A stretch of 64,000 bases of DNA from Marinobacter excellens HL-55 (GTDB lineage: Bacteria; Pseudomonadota; Gammaproteobacteria; Pseudomonadales; Oleiphilaceae). The DNA is taken from the NCBI GenBank assembly GCA_001314845.1, contig LJZQ01000002.1, positions 189,080 to 253,079 of the forward strand, read 5' to 3'. A model generated the notes under the pieces. The model ran no database searches and was not told where the DNA came from. It was given only the letters and a program-made list of their open reading frames with translations. Numbering within the stretch: the first letter of the stretch is position 1; the number at the start of each line of letters is the position of its first letter. Below are positions 8,372-16,617 of this stretch, in pieces. The translations under genes were made by a program, and so were the position numbers.

Positions 8372-8411
8372 CACCTTCTCAACCGGCCCATCTCCAAAGC
8401 GAGGCGTACCG

Positions 8412-9590
8412 ATGACCCACCCCCCACAAATCAAAGTCCCCGCCACCTACATGCGCGGCGGCACCAGCAAAGGCGCGTTCTTCCGCCTGCAGGATCTGCC
8501 AGACCCCTGCCAGGTCCCCGGCGCAGCCCGCGACAAATTCCTGCTGCGCGTGATCGGCAGCCCAGACCCCTATGAGAAACAAATCGACGGCCTGGGCAAC
8601 GCCACCTCCAGCACCAGCAAAACCGTCATCTTGGCCGCGCCCACACAGCCCGACCACGACGTCGATTACCTGTTCGGCCAAGTCGCCATCGACAAGCCTT
8701 TCGTCGATTGGAGTGGCAACTGCGGCAACCTCACCGCTGCCGTTGGCGCTTTTGCCATCAACGGAGGCTTTGTTGCCAAAGACCGCATCCCGGAAAACGG
8801 CACCTGCATCGTCCGCATCTGGCAGGCCAACATCCAGAAAACCATCGTCGCCCACGTGCCTATCACCAACGGTGAAGTGCAGGAAACCGGCGATTTTGAG
8901 CTGGATGGCGTGACCTTCCCGGCTGCCGAAGTGAAGGTTGAATTTATGGACCCCGCTGACGGCGAAGGTGCCATGTTCCCCACTGGCAACCTGGTGGATG
9001 ATCTGGAAGTTCCGGGTCTGGGTATCCTGAAGGCCACCATGATCAACGCCGGCATACCCACGATCTTCATCAACGCGGAAGACATCGGCTACCGGGGCAC
9101 CGAGCTGCAGAACGACATCAACAGCAACCCCAAGGCGCTGGCGATGTTTGAAAACATACGGGCGCACGGCGCCGTAAAAATGGGTTTGATCCAGGATCTG
9201 AGCGAAGCGGCTAGCCGCCAACACACGCCGAAAGTGGCGTTCGTGGCCAAACCAGCGGATTACGTGTCTTCCAGTGGCAAGCAAATTAACGCAGCCAACA
9301 TCGATGTGCTGGTACGTGCACTGTCTATGGGCAAGCTACACCACGCCATGATGGGCACCGCCGCCGTTGCCATTGCCACTGCGTCTGCCATCCCGGGAAC
9401 ACTGGTGAACCTCGCCGCCGGTGGCGGAGATCGCACCGAGGTGACATTTGGTCATCCGTCCGGAACCCTGCAGGTTGGGGCCGAGGCAAAAGAAGTCAAC
9501 GGCCAGTGGACTGCCACCAAAGCCATCATGAGCCGCAGTGCGCGGATTATTATGGAGGGTTGGGTAAGAGTGCCGGGAGATTGCTTCTGA
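8412..9590 (+). CDS. prpF: 2-methylaconitate cis-trans isomerase PrpF
   Basis: PrpF isomerises the methyl-aconitate made by AcnD so that it can be hydrated to 2-methylisocitrate, the substrate of PrpB. The 392-residue protein has the family start (PATYMRGGTSKGAFFRLQDL), DGLGNATSSTSKTVI, and the diaminopimelate-epimerase-like core motif WSGNCGNLTAAVGAFAI. The open frame extends 55 codons upstream through two palindromic repeats, so the inner ATG with GAGG upstream is chosen. It is the last gene of the operon and is followed by a strong terminator. Confidence 0.95.
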   Translation: MTHPPQIKVPATYMRGGTSKGAFFRLQDLPDPCQVPGAARDKFLLRVIGSPDPYEKQIDGLGNATSSTSKTVILAAPTQPDHDVDYLFGQVAIDKPFVDWSGNCGNLTAAVGAFAINGGFVAKDRIPENGTCIVRIWQANIQKTIVAHVPITNGEVQETGDFELDGVTFPAAEVKVEFMDPADGEGAMFPTGNLVDDLEVPGLGILKATMINAGIPTIFINAEDIGYRGTELQNDINSNPKALAMFENIRAHGAVKMGLIQDLSEAASRQHTPKVAFVAKPADYVSSSGKQINAANIDVLVRALSMGKLHHAMMGTAAVAIATASAIPGTLVNLAAGGGDRTEVTFGHPSGTLQVGAEAKEVNGQWTATKAIMSRSARIIMEGWVRVPGDCF

Positions 9591-9607
9591 TTTTGTAACC
9601 TTATTTG

Positions 9608-9631
9608 GCCCCCGCGTTGTCGGGGGCTTTT
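9608..9631 (+). terminator. Rho-independent terminator of the methylcitrate operon
   Basis: GCCCCCG (9608-9614), loop, CGGGGGC (9621-9627), then TTTT, 18 bases after the prpF stop. It separates the prp operon from the exopolysaccharide locus. Confidence 0.85.
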
Positions 9632-9717
9632 GGTGAGTTCAAGAGTATATGTCCACCTGAAAGCAGCCTCTTTGCCTACAAATTGCAAAATACAATAAAA
9701 TCTTGCGTACCCTTCGA

Positions 9718-9745
9718 TTGAAGTTCCGTTAATTTGCAGTACAAT
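9718..9745 (+). promoter_or_regulatory. Candidate promoter of the exopolysaccharide locus
   Basis: TTGAAG (9718-9723), a 16-base spacer, then TACAAT (9740-9745) match the -35 and -10 boxes at four and five of six positions. They lie about 75 bases before the first exopolysaccharide gene. No GG-N10-GC sigma-54 element is found in this gap. The rest of 9632-9821 is AT-rich and holds nothing else I can name except a second TTGCA...TACAAT echo at about 9682-9695. Confidence 0.35.
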
Positions 9746-9821
9746 CCTGTTACGGTTTGTTACAGTGTGTAGCAAAGGATGCTCGCAGTACAAAGCAGTG
9801 TGAACCGCACAAGGAGTCGAC

Positions 9822-11234
9822 GTGGCCCACGTCAGATTGTTCAGACACTATATCCACCTGCCTTTTGTGATTCTCGGCCTGATTGACTTGGTCGTGATGG
9901 CGTTTGCCTTTGGTATTGCGATTTTCTTCCGGTTTTTTGGCGAAATCGGTTTTTTCCTCGAACACCTTTTCTTCGTTTTCCCGTCCATCCTCGCGTTCGC
10001 ACTGTTCAACCTGGTGGTCATGATTGCCCTTGGGGTTCACCAGTCGCGGGTAGAAGAGGGAATGTCTGGCATGATGTTACGCACCATCATGGCAATGATT
10101 CTGGCGATACCTGTACACGGTTTTGCCTATTTCATTGCCGATGACTGGTTGTGGTATCTGGGCAGTTTCGGGTTGCTCACGTCTGCTACCGTGTTGGCGA
10201 TTTTTTCCCTCGGCATTGCGCGTGTGGTGTTCTTTGCCCTGGTTGGCAAGGAAGCCTTCAAACGTAGGGTTCTGGTTCTTGGCGCCGGGCATCGTGCCAG
10301 GCAACTTCTTGAAGACCTGACAACGCCTTTTAACCGCAAAGGTTTCACGCTGGACGGCTTTGTCGCCCTGCCGGACGAACCCATTGAAATCCCGGACGAA
10401 CATCTGATCAACATGCCCATGTCGCTGCATGACTACGTGTTGCGACACCCGGTTCGTGAAATTGTGGTGGCCGTGGATGACCGCCGCCGTGGCCTACCGA
10501 TGGAAGACCTTCTGGAATGTAAAATGGAGGGCGTTCAAATCATTGATGGCGCTAACTTTTACGAGCGGGAATCCCGCAAAGTTGCACTGGAAATGATCAC
10601 CCGTGGCTGGCTGGTGTTTTCTGATGGCTTTTCCGTGTCATCGGTGTATGGCGTTGGCAAGCGAACGCTCGATATTCTCACCGCGGGTACCCTGCTGCTC
10701 GCCACGTTTCCGATCATGATCCTGACGGCGATTGCCATCAAAATTGAGGATGGCCTGAAAGCACCTGTGTTCTACAGTCAGGAACGGGTGGGTTTGAACA
10801 ACCGCGTGTTCCGCGTGCATAAATTCCGCTCCATGATCACCGATGCGGAAAAAAATGGCGCGGTCTGGGCCACCCAGAACGATGCGCGGGTGACGCGGGT
10901 GGGTGATTTCATCCGCAAGGTAAGAATTGATGAGCTCCCGCAGATCTTTAACGTACTCAATGGCAGCATGGCATTTGTCGGCCCCCGGCCAGAACGCCCG
11001 GTTTTTGTGGAGCAGTTGTCGGAAAGAATTCCGTTTTATTCCGAGCGCCACCGGGTAAAGCCAGGTCTGACAGGCTGGGCTCAACTATGCTTTGCCTATG
11101 CAGACAACGAAGAAGACACCCGAGAGAAGCTTCGTTACGACCTTTATTACATCAAGAATCAAAGTTTGCTTCTTGATCTGTTGGTTATAATTCAGACAGT
11201 AGAAGTGGTATTGTTCAAAAAAGGATCAAGGTAG
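9822..11234 (+). CDS. Initiating polyprenyl glycosylphosphotransferase, XrtA system type
   Basis: This protein transfers the first sugar-phosphate to the lipid carrier and so starts each exopolysaccharide repeat unit. Its 470 residues have about five membrane helices in the first 130, a CoA-binding-like middle domain from ~145 (RVLVLGAGHRARQLLEDL), one further helix, and a C-terminal bacterial sugar transferase domain (VFYSQERVGLNNRVFRVHKF, VGPRPERP, RHRVKPGLTGWAQ). It matches the PEP-CTERM-associated family I know as TIGR03013. The start is GTG with AAGGAG five bases upstream. An inverted repeat, GACGTG-GCC-CACGTC (9819-9833), spans the start codon. It is the first gene of the long plus-strand locus. 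Confidence 0.92.
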   Translation: MAHVRLFRHYIHLPFVILGLIDLVVMAFAFGIAIFFRFFGEIGFFLEHLFFVFPSILAFALFNLVVMIALGVHQSRVEEGMSGMMLRTIMAMILAIPVHGFAYFIADDWLWYLGSFGLLTSATVLAIFSLGIARVVFFALVGKEAFKRRVLVLGAGHRARQLLEDLTTPFNRKGFTLDGFVALPDEPIEIPDEHLINMPMSLHDYVLRHPVREIVVAVDDRRRGLPMEDLLECKMEGVQIIDGANFYERESRKVALEMITRGWLVFSDGFSVSSVYGVGKRTLDILTAGTLLLATFPIMILTAIAIKIEDGLKAPVFYSQERVGLNNRVFRVHKFRSMITDAEKNGAVWATQNDARVTRVGDFIRKVRIDELPQIFNVLNGSMAFVGPRPERPVFVEQLSERIPFYSERHRVKPGLTGWAQLCFAYADNEEDTREKLRYDLYYIKNQSLLLDLLVIIQTVEVVLFKKGSR

Positions 11235-11299
11235 TTTCGGGATTAAGCTGTTCCCGGAACATGGAATGCAGCACGGACTCTCAAGAGCGAGGGATTAAG

Positions 11300-11944
11300 A
11301 TGTCACGGAAGTGTTTCACCCAGGGACTGTTAGTGTCCTTCATGGCGGTAGCTTTGGTCACAGGTTGTGCCGGGCCATCCGCATCCTCTCCCGATAAAAT
11401 TCAGCGGGCACTTGCCGTTGACACACGAGACAGTGTGGACCAATACATCCTCGGTCCCACAGACGTGGTCACCGTATCTGTGTGGCGCAACGATGATCTG
11501 AGTATCTCAGTGCCCATTCGTCCGGATGGCAAAATATCGGTGCCCCTGGTTGGTGATGTACAGGCAAGCGGACGTGCGCCGGAAGAACTGGCCAGCGCCA
11601 TCCGTACCTCGCTGACCGAATACATCCGCGAGCCCCAGGTGAGTGTGGTTGTTACATCCATGGGCAGCCATGAGTTTACCGACCGGGTGCGTGTGACGGG
11701 CGCGGTGCGCCAGGCCATCTCGATACCTCACAGCAGTGGCATGACTATTCTCGATATTCTGCTGAGCGCCGGCGGTGGCAATGAATTTGCAGCACTGAAC
11801 AACGCCATGCTGTACCGCAAACTGGACGGCGAGATCGTTGCCATTCCGGTGCGGCTGGATGACATCCTGAACAAAGGGCAGGTCGAAACTAATTACCCTA
11901 TGCGGCCGGGCGACATCCTGACCATCCCGGAACGCAGTTTCTGA
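11300..11944 (+). CDS. Polysaccharide export lipoprotein (Wza/EpsA-like, XrtA system)
   Basis: A 214-residue outer-membrane export protein. The signal peptide ends in the lipobox VTGC, followed by a polysaccharide export (Poly_export) domain: YILGPTDVVTVSVWRNDDLS, RPDGKISVPLVGDVQASG and RVRVTGAVRQAISIP. A SLBB-like segment and the closing MRPGDILTIPE complete the family pattern (TIGR03027). I choose the ATG at 11300 because GAGGGA precedes it and it begins the signal peptide; the open frame runs 13 codons further upstream. It is short compared with Wza and probably cooperates with the beta-barrel protein encoded at 14395. Confidence 0.9.
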   Translation: MSRKCFTQGLLVSFMAVALVTGCAGPSASSPDKIQRALAVDTRDSVDQYILGPTDVVTVSVWRNDDLSISVPIRPDGKISVPLVGDVQASGRAPEELASAIRTSLTEYIREPQVSVVVTSMGSHEFTDRVRVTGAVRQAISIPHSSGMTILDILLSAGGGNEFAALNNAMLYRKLDGEIVAIPVRLDDILNKGQVETNYPMRPGDILTIPERSF

Positions 11945-11985
11945 CTGGCATTGTCTAAAACGTTGGTCTCGAATCGAGTGTAGCT

Positions 11986-13503
11986 ATGGCATTACCATTA
12001 TCGCAGTTGCCCCAAGAAATCATCCGCGAGGTACGCAGGCGCAAAGGGCTGGCATTTTTGGTGTTCGCAGTGGTGAGTTTTGTGGTGCTCGCGGCAGGAT
12101 TTGTGTGGCCGTACAAATACCAGGCAGAAACCGTTATTTTTGTGGATGACCGCAACATCATCGGGCCATTAATGGAAGGCCGTGCCGTAACCACCAAAAT
12201 CAACGACCGAACCTCAGCCGCTAAAGAATTGCTGATGGGCCGCACACTCATAGAGCGGGTAGCGTCTGACCCGGATATCTATCGAAATGCCTCCATGGAG
12301 CCAGAGGCAGTGGAAAGCCGTATCGCACAGATCCGTAGTGGTTTGTCAGTGCGCCCCCGGGGTGACAGTTATTTCAGTATCGGCTTTTCATCCACATCGC
12401 AGATGGAAGCCTTCCGGGTAGCACAAAAGCTGGGCCAGGTATTTATTGAAGAGACCAAAGACCGCAAGCGCTTTGAAAGTCGTAATGCCTACGAGTTTAT
12501 CGACAAGCAGGTCAAGAGCTACGAACAGCAGCTGACCCAGGTTGAAGGCCGCCTGAAACAGTTCCTGTCAGACAACACTGACGGGACCGAACAGGAAGCC
12601 AACTCCAGAATGGCACAGCTGCGCAATCAGCTGGAACTGGCCGAGCTGGAAAAGGAAGAGCTGCAAACCCGTGCGAGTTCTCTCCAGGGTCAGCTCGACA
12701 ATATCCGCCCGACCATCCGTCAGGGCCGCACCGAAGACGCTTACCGGGAACGCATCCGGGCACTGGAGGAGCGCCTGGACGCGCTCAGGCTGCAATACCA
12801 CGACACCTATCCTGATATCGTTATCACCCGGGAGCAGTTATCAGAGCTGAAACGTCAGCGGGATCTGGCAGCAACCCAGCAAGGTGGAACAGCCTCATTG
12901 GATGGTGAGGAGTCCGTCAACCCTCTCTATCAGGAACTCAGTGCTGGCCTGTCTACCACGCGTGCCGATATGGCAACCATCAATACCCGCATCAATTCTC
13001 TACAACGCCTGATGGAGCAACAAGCTCTGCGCATGGAGCGGATACAGGCCAATAAGGCCCAGTTTTCCGAGCTGACGCGGGATATGGAAGTCAATCGCGA
13101 AATCTACGACGATCTGCTCAAACGACGCGAGAAAGCGCGAGTCTCTATGCACCTGGACATCGAAGGGCAGGGCCTGAACTACCGGATCAATGAAGCCGCC
13201 CAGTATCCCAGGGCACCTTCAGGCCCGCAATTCTCCATGTTCGCGACAGCCGGCCTGTTCCTCGGGCTGGCCGCACCGTTTGGTGCCTTGGCGGGATTAC
13301 TGCAGATTGATCCACGGATTCGTGCCCGTAAACAATTGGAAGACGGTATCGGCTTGCCGGTACTGGTGGAAATCCCCGAAGTGCGCACCCCTTATGAAAA
13401 GCGTCGGGACAGGAAAGTCACCTTGGTGATCGGGGTGGGCGTAGTGATCACCGCAGTGGTTTACATCGGAATCGTCGTGCTCGCGCAAATGGGAGTGATC
13501 TGA
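11986..13503 (+). CDS. Polysaccharide chain-length determinant (Wzc N-terminal type, XrtA system)
   Basis: An inner-membrane co-polymerase of 505 residues. The first membrane helix lies at about residues 20-42 and the second near 478-500. Between them is a long periplasmic coiled coil (~150-395, rich in Gln, Glu, Leu, Arg). The proline-rich segment PRAPSGPQFSMFATAG precedes a further hydrophobic stretch around 420-445. It lacks a cytoplasmic kinase domain; the next gene encodes that as a separate protein. It corresponds to the TIGR03007 family. The stop overlaps the following start codon by one base, indicating translational coupling. Confidence 0.9.
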   Translation: MALPLSQLPQEIIREVRRRKGLAFLVFAVVSFVVLAAGFVWPYKYQAETVIFVDDRNIIGPLMEGRAVTTKINDRTSAAKELLMGRTLIERVASDPDIYRNASMEPEAVESRIAQIRSGLSVRPRGDSYFSIGFSSTSQMEAFRVAQKLGQVFIEETKDRKRFESRNAYEFIDKQVKSYEQQLTQVEGRLKQFLSDNTDGTEQEANSRMAQLRNQLELAELEKEELQTRASSLQGQLDNIRPTIRQGRTEDAYRERIRALEERLDALRLQYHDTYPDIVITREQLSELKRQRDLAATQQGGTASLDGEESVNPLYQELSAGLSTTRADMATINTRINSLQRLMEQQALRMERIQANKAQFSELTRDMEVNREIYDDLLKRREKARVSMHLDIEGQGLNYRINEAAQYPRAPSGPQFSMFATAGLFLGLAAPFGALAGLLQIDPRIRARKQLEDGIGLPVLVEIPEVRTPYEKRRDRKVTLVIGVGVVITAVVYIGIVVLAQMGVI

Positions 13504-14402
13504 TGCCAGAACAAAGAAGTGGTCAACCCGAGCTGGACCCAACTGAGGCGCAAGATCTGAATGCCGATGGCAATGATGGAAGAAGCGCGGAAGAGCAGTC
13601 TTTCTGGCTAAAGCGCAAAGAGCGCCTGAAGCAGGAGCTTGGACATTTTGAGGAAGACGATTCCCGCATGCTGGTACCTAGCTCCCTGGAATTGGGGCCG
13701 GGTGCCGTCGACAAGTATGTGATCAGCAAACAGATCGTACGGATGCAAGAGCCCAGAAGGCTGACGCCCGACGATCTGGACGAGCGCCGGATCATTTATC
13801 CGGAATCCCGTAATCGTGCCCTGGTCAACCGGTTCCGGAACCTTCGTACCAAGCTGCTGGAGCTGTCAGGTGGCAACAACTTCACCATGGTGGTGAGCGG
13901 CGCCTGCTCCGGTGCAGGTTCATCATTTGTTGCCCTTAACCTGGCCGCAGCGTTTGCCTTTGATCAGGCGAAAACGGCCCTGATCATCGACTGTAATCTG
14001 CGAGAGCCGACCCTGCACAGCACGCTGGATGTGATGCCGGAGTCTGGCCTTACCGACTTCCTGGACGACCCCGACTTCGACATCGCCAGAATTCTTTACC
14101 CCACCGGCATCCCACGGCTCCGGTTGATCCCGGCAGGCAGTCGCCGGGAAACCCCGGGGGAATTCTTTACCTCGTTCAGAATGAAGCAGTTTTTGCAGGC
14201 GGTGCGCCGACGTTACCCGGATCGTTTTATTGTTCTGGATACCGCCCCGATCTCCGATTCACCAGACGCCCGTATTCTCACTGAATTGTGTGATTACGCC
14301 ATGCTGGTCGTGCCACACGGCAAGATTTCTGCCTCAGCGGCAGAGCATGCGGCGACCGCCTTCAATCCGGATAAATTTGTTGGAGCAGTGATCAATGGCT
14401 AA
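13503..14402 (+). CDS. BY-kinase-like ATPase with degenerate P-loop (XrtA system)
   Basis: The protein has the fold order of PEP-CTERM-associated tyrosine autokinases (TIGR03018-like): an N-terminal linker rich in charged residues, RNRALVNRFRNLRTKLLEL, a P-loop region at 133-141, LIIDCNLREP (Walker A', Asp163) and FIVLDTAPISDSPDA (Walker B). The P-loop reads SGACSGAGSSF, so the essential lysine of GxGKS/T is replaced by Ser140. The C-terminus ends at about 299 without a tyrosine cluster. It may therefore be a catalytically dead partner that regulates chain length through its neighbour rather than an active kinase. It overlaps the preceding gene by one base and the next by eight. Confidence 0.85.
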   Translation: MPEQRSGQPELDPTEAQDLNADGNDGRSAEEQSFWLKRKERLKQELGHFEEDDSRMLVPSSLELGPGAVDKYVISKQIVRMQEPRRLTPDDLDERRIIYPESRNRALVNRFRNLRTKLLELSGGNNFTMVVSGACSGAGSSFVALNLAAAFAFDQAKTALIIDCNLREPTLHSTLDVMPESGLTDFLDDPDFDIARILYPTGIPRLRLIPAGSRRETPGEFFTSFRMKQFLQAVRRRYPDRFIVLDTAPISDSPDARILTELCDYAMLVVPHGKISASAAEHAATAFNPDKFVGAVING

Positions 14403-15684
14403 CCGGCAGGGGGCAGGGATGCCCCGCAACACGGCACTCCTGATAGCCTCGTTGCTGGCATACGCTGGCGCAGTTCCAACAACGGTTGCGCAAACCGAGA
14501 TCACCGGCGGGATCGACACGCGCTTTACCGACAATGCCCGAAAAGCCAGTGGCGGCGAAACCAGTGACGTGGAAACCCGAACCTATATAAGAGCCGATTA
14601 TCAGAGTGATCCGGGGCTTTGCAACGCCGATCTCTCCGGCACGTTGGGGTATTCCCACTGGCTGGACAGCACCTTCGATAATGAAACCTATGCCGATATC
14701 GATTTCAACGGCAACTGCGAACTGGCAAATCAGTTCTATTGGGATCTCAGCAACAACCTCCGCGATGTTAATCAGGATTCCCGACAAAGCGATACACCCG
14801 AGAATCGAACCCGAAAGAACGTCTTCAGCACTGGACCCAGATACCTCTGGCGCCTGAATGATCTCAACTGGATCAATCTTTCGGCCCGGTATGAAAATAC
14901 CGAGTTCAGCGAGCCCGAGGAAACAGACAGCGAGCGCTACGTCGGTACGGTTGCCTGGGATCACCTGTTCAGCCAGACCCTGACCGGTGGCCTGAGCGCA
15001 TCCTATAGCCGCACCGAGTTTGATACTGGCGCTGAAGTAGACGTTCAAACAGCCCGGGTTACCTTAAGCAAGACCTGGGCAACCACCCAGTTGTCTGGTG
15101 CCATCGGTGTCAGCGAGATCGAAACCCGATTTGGAACGACCAGCCAAAGTAGCGATGGCCTGGTGGGTGAAATTGACCTGACCCGCAACGTAACGCCCAG
15201 TCTTGACTGGTACCTGAGAGGCTCAAGGGAGCTTACCGACCGAACATCCAATCTCGACATCCGGTTTGGCGAATTTGAGTTCAATCTGCAAGACAGCATC
15301 TCCGTGGAAACAACCACGGTTGCAACCGGCATCAACCAGCGGTTCTCGGACCGTTCCAGCCTGAACCTCGATGTCTACGCCAACCAGGCGGATTACTTGG
15401 AATCGGTAGAGAGAGAGGAAAAAGCCGGCTTGAATGTGCGTTACTCCCGGGGCCTTTCAGAGCGAACCACGGGATACCTCGCAACCGGCCTGGATTATGT
15501 ACGGTATGAGAGTGACGCCACGGATGACCAGCAGATGGGGCTGGAGTTGGGTGCAGAGTATCAGGCCTCTCGTGACCTCAGTTTGCTGGGCAGGGTGGGG
15601 CATCAGCGTAAAACCAGCGATGTGGCCAGTCGGGAATACGACGAGAACTGGATTTTGGTGGGATTGGAATACCGGATCCGATAA
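14395..15684 (+). CDS. Outer-membrane beta-barrel protein, PEP-CTERM/XrtA locus family
   Basis: A 429-residue protein with an N-terminal signal peptide (NTALLIASLLAYAGAVPTTVAQ). Alternating-hydrophobicity strands follow to the end, finishing in an outer-membrane-type C-terminus (NWILVGLEYRIR). Repeated SLNLDVYANQ, SLSARY- and LSASYSRTEF-like segments fit a large barrel. It resembles the uncharacterised PEP-CTERM-associated family TIGR03016. Its position after the export lipoprotein, co-polymerase and kinase-like genes suggests it is the exopolysaccharide secretion pore; this is inference. The start overlaps the preceding gene by eight bases; an inner ATG at 14419 is an alternative start. Confidence 0.85.
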   Translation: MANRQGAGMPRNTALLIASLLAYAGAVPTTVAQTEITGGIDTRFTDNARKASGGETSDVETRTYIRADYQSDPGLCNADLSGTLGYSHWLDSTFDNETYADIDFNGNCELANQFYWDLSNNLRDVNQDSRQSDTPENRTRKNVFSTGPRYLWRLNDLNWINLSARYENTEFSEPEETDSERYVGTVAWDHLFSQTLTGGLSASYSRTEFDTGAEVDVQTARVTLSKTWATTQLSGAIGVSEIETRFGTTSQSSDGLVGEIDLTRNVTPSLDWYLRGSRELTDRTSNLDIRFGEFEFNLQDSISVETTTVATGINQRFSDRSSLNLDVYANQADYLESVEREEKAGLNVRYSRGLSERTTGYLATGLDYVRYESDATDDQQMGLELGAEYQASRDLSLLGRVGHQRKTSDVASREYDENWILVGLEYRIR

Positions 15685-15714
15685 CAGGCACAGGATGTGT
15701 TTAAGGCAGATGTC

Positions 15715-16617
15715 ATGACTGGACAAATATGTAACGCGCTAACCATCGATGTGGAAGACTATTTCCAGGTGGCAGCTTTGGCCGAAGCCGTGAAATACGA
15801 TGATTGGTCCAGCATGGAGTACCGTGCCGAAGCGAATACCGATCGTATTCTCGCACTGTTCGAACAAGCCGGAGTCAAAGCAACGTTCTTCACACTGGGC
15901 TGGATTGCCGAGCGTTCCCCAAAGCTGGTACGGCGAATTGCTGATGCAGGCCATGAGGTGGCTAGCCATGGATATAGTCATCAACTGATATACAACCAGA
16001 CTCCCGAGGTTTTCAGGGAAGAAACCATCCGTTCGAAAGGCATCCTGGAAGACATACTGGGCACGTCCATCACCGGCTATCGTGCCGCGAGCTACTCCAT
16101 CACCAACGAATCACGCTGGGCTTTGGACATACTGTCCGAGGAGGGTTTTACATGGGACTCCTCCATATTTCCCGTACATCATGATCGTTATGGCATGCCA
16201 GGAACGCCCCGTTGGCCCCATAGATTGATCACGGATAAGGGCTATGAATTGGCCGAATTTCCATTAAGTACCCTGAAATTCCCGGGATACACACTGCCCA
16301 TCGCTGGGGGAGGGTATTTTCGGTTATTTCCGTATTGGTTCAGCCGGTTCGGTCTTGGCTCCATCAATCGCCAAGCCAAGCCATTTGTCTTCTACCTGCA
16401 CCCTTGGGAAGTGGACCCCGACCAGCCTCGCCTGGATGTTAAGTGGTTTTCCCGCTTCCGCCATTACAACAATCTGGATGTGTGCGAACAGCGGCTGACC
16501 AGGTTGTTGGGGCACTTTTCGTTTACCACGATGAGCGACGTGCTGCGCAGCCAGGGTGTACTTGATGATAGCCCGAAACAAGCAACCCGCCTCGAAGCCG
16601 CAGGTGGACTGGCATGA
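15715..16617 (+). CDS. Polysaccharide deacetylase, XrtA system type
   Basis: A carbohydrate esterase family 4 enzyme of 300 residues that removes N-acetyl groups from polysaccharide or its precursors. The NodB motifs are visible: ALTIDVEDYFQV, GHEVASHGYSHQLIYN, SITGYRAASYS and FYLHPWEVDPDQ. The C-terminal DUF3473-like tail fits the PEP-CTERM-associated family (TIGR03006). No signal peptide is obvious, so it may act in the cytoplasm. I start at the ATG preceded by AAGG at 15703-15706; a GTG at 15697 lies in frame upstream. It overlaps the next gene by four bases. Confidence 0.9.
   Translation: MTGQICNALTIDVEDYFQVAALAEAVKYDDWSSMEYRAEANTDRILALFEQAGVKATFFTLGWIAERSPKLVRRIADAGHEVASHGYSHQLIYNQTPEVFREETIRSKGILEDILGTSITGYRAASYSITNESRWALDILSEEGFTWDSSIFPVHHDRYGMPGTPRWPHRLITDKGYELAEFPLSTLKFPGYTLPIAGGGYFRLFPYWFSRFGLGSINRQAKPFVFYLHPWEVDPDQPRLDVKWFSRFRHYNNLDVCEQRLTRLLGHFSFTTMSDVLRSQGVLDDSPKQATRLEAAGGLA

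Noticed and set aside
8247..8411. N-terminal extension of prpF
   Set aside because: The codons cover two palindromic repeats and have no match to the protein family; the inner ATG gives a normal PrpF.
9672..9687. TTGCCTACAAATTGCA as a sigma-54 promoter before the exopolysaccharide locus
   Set aside because: It has the TTGCA half but lacks the GG at -24, so it does not meet the minimal element.
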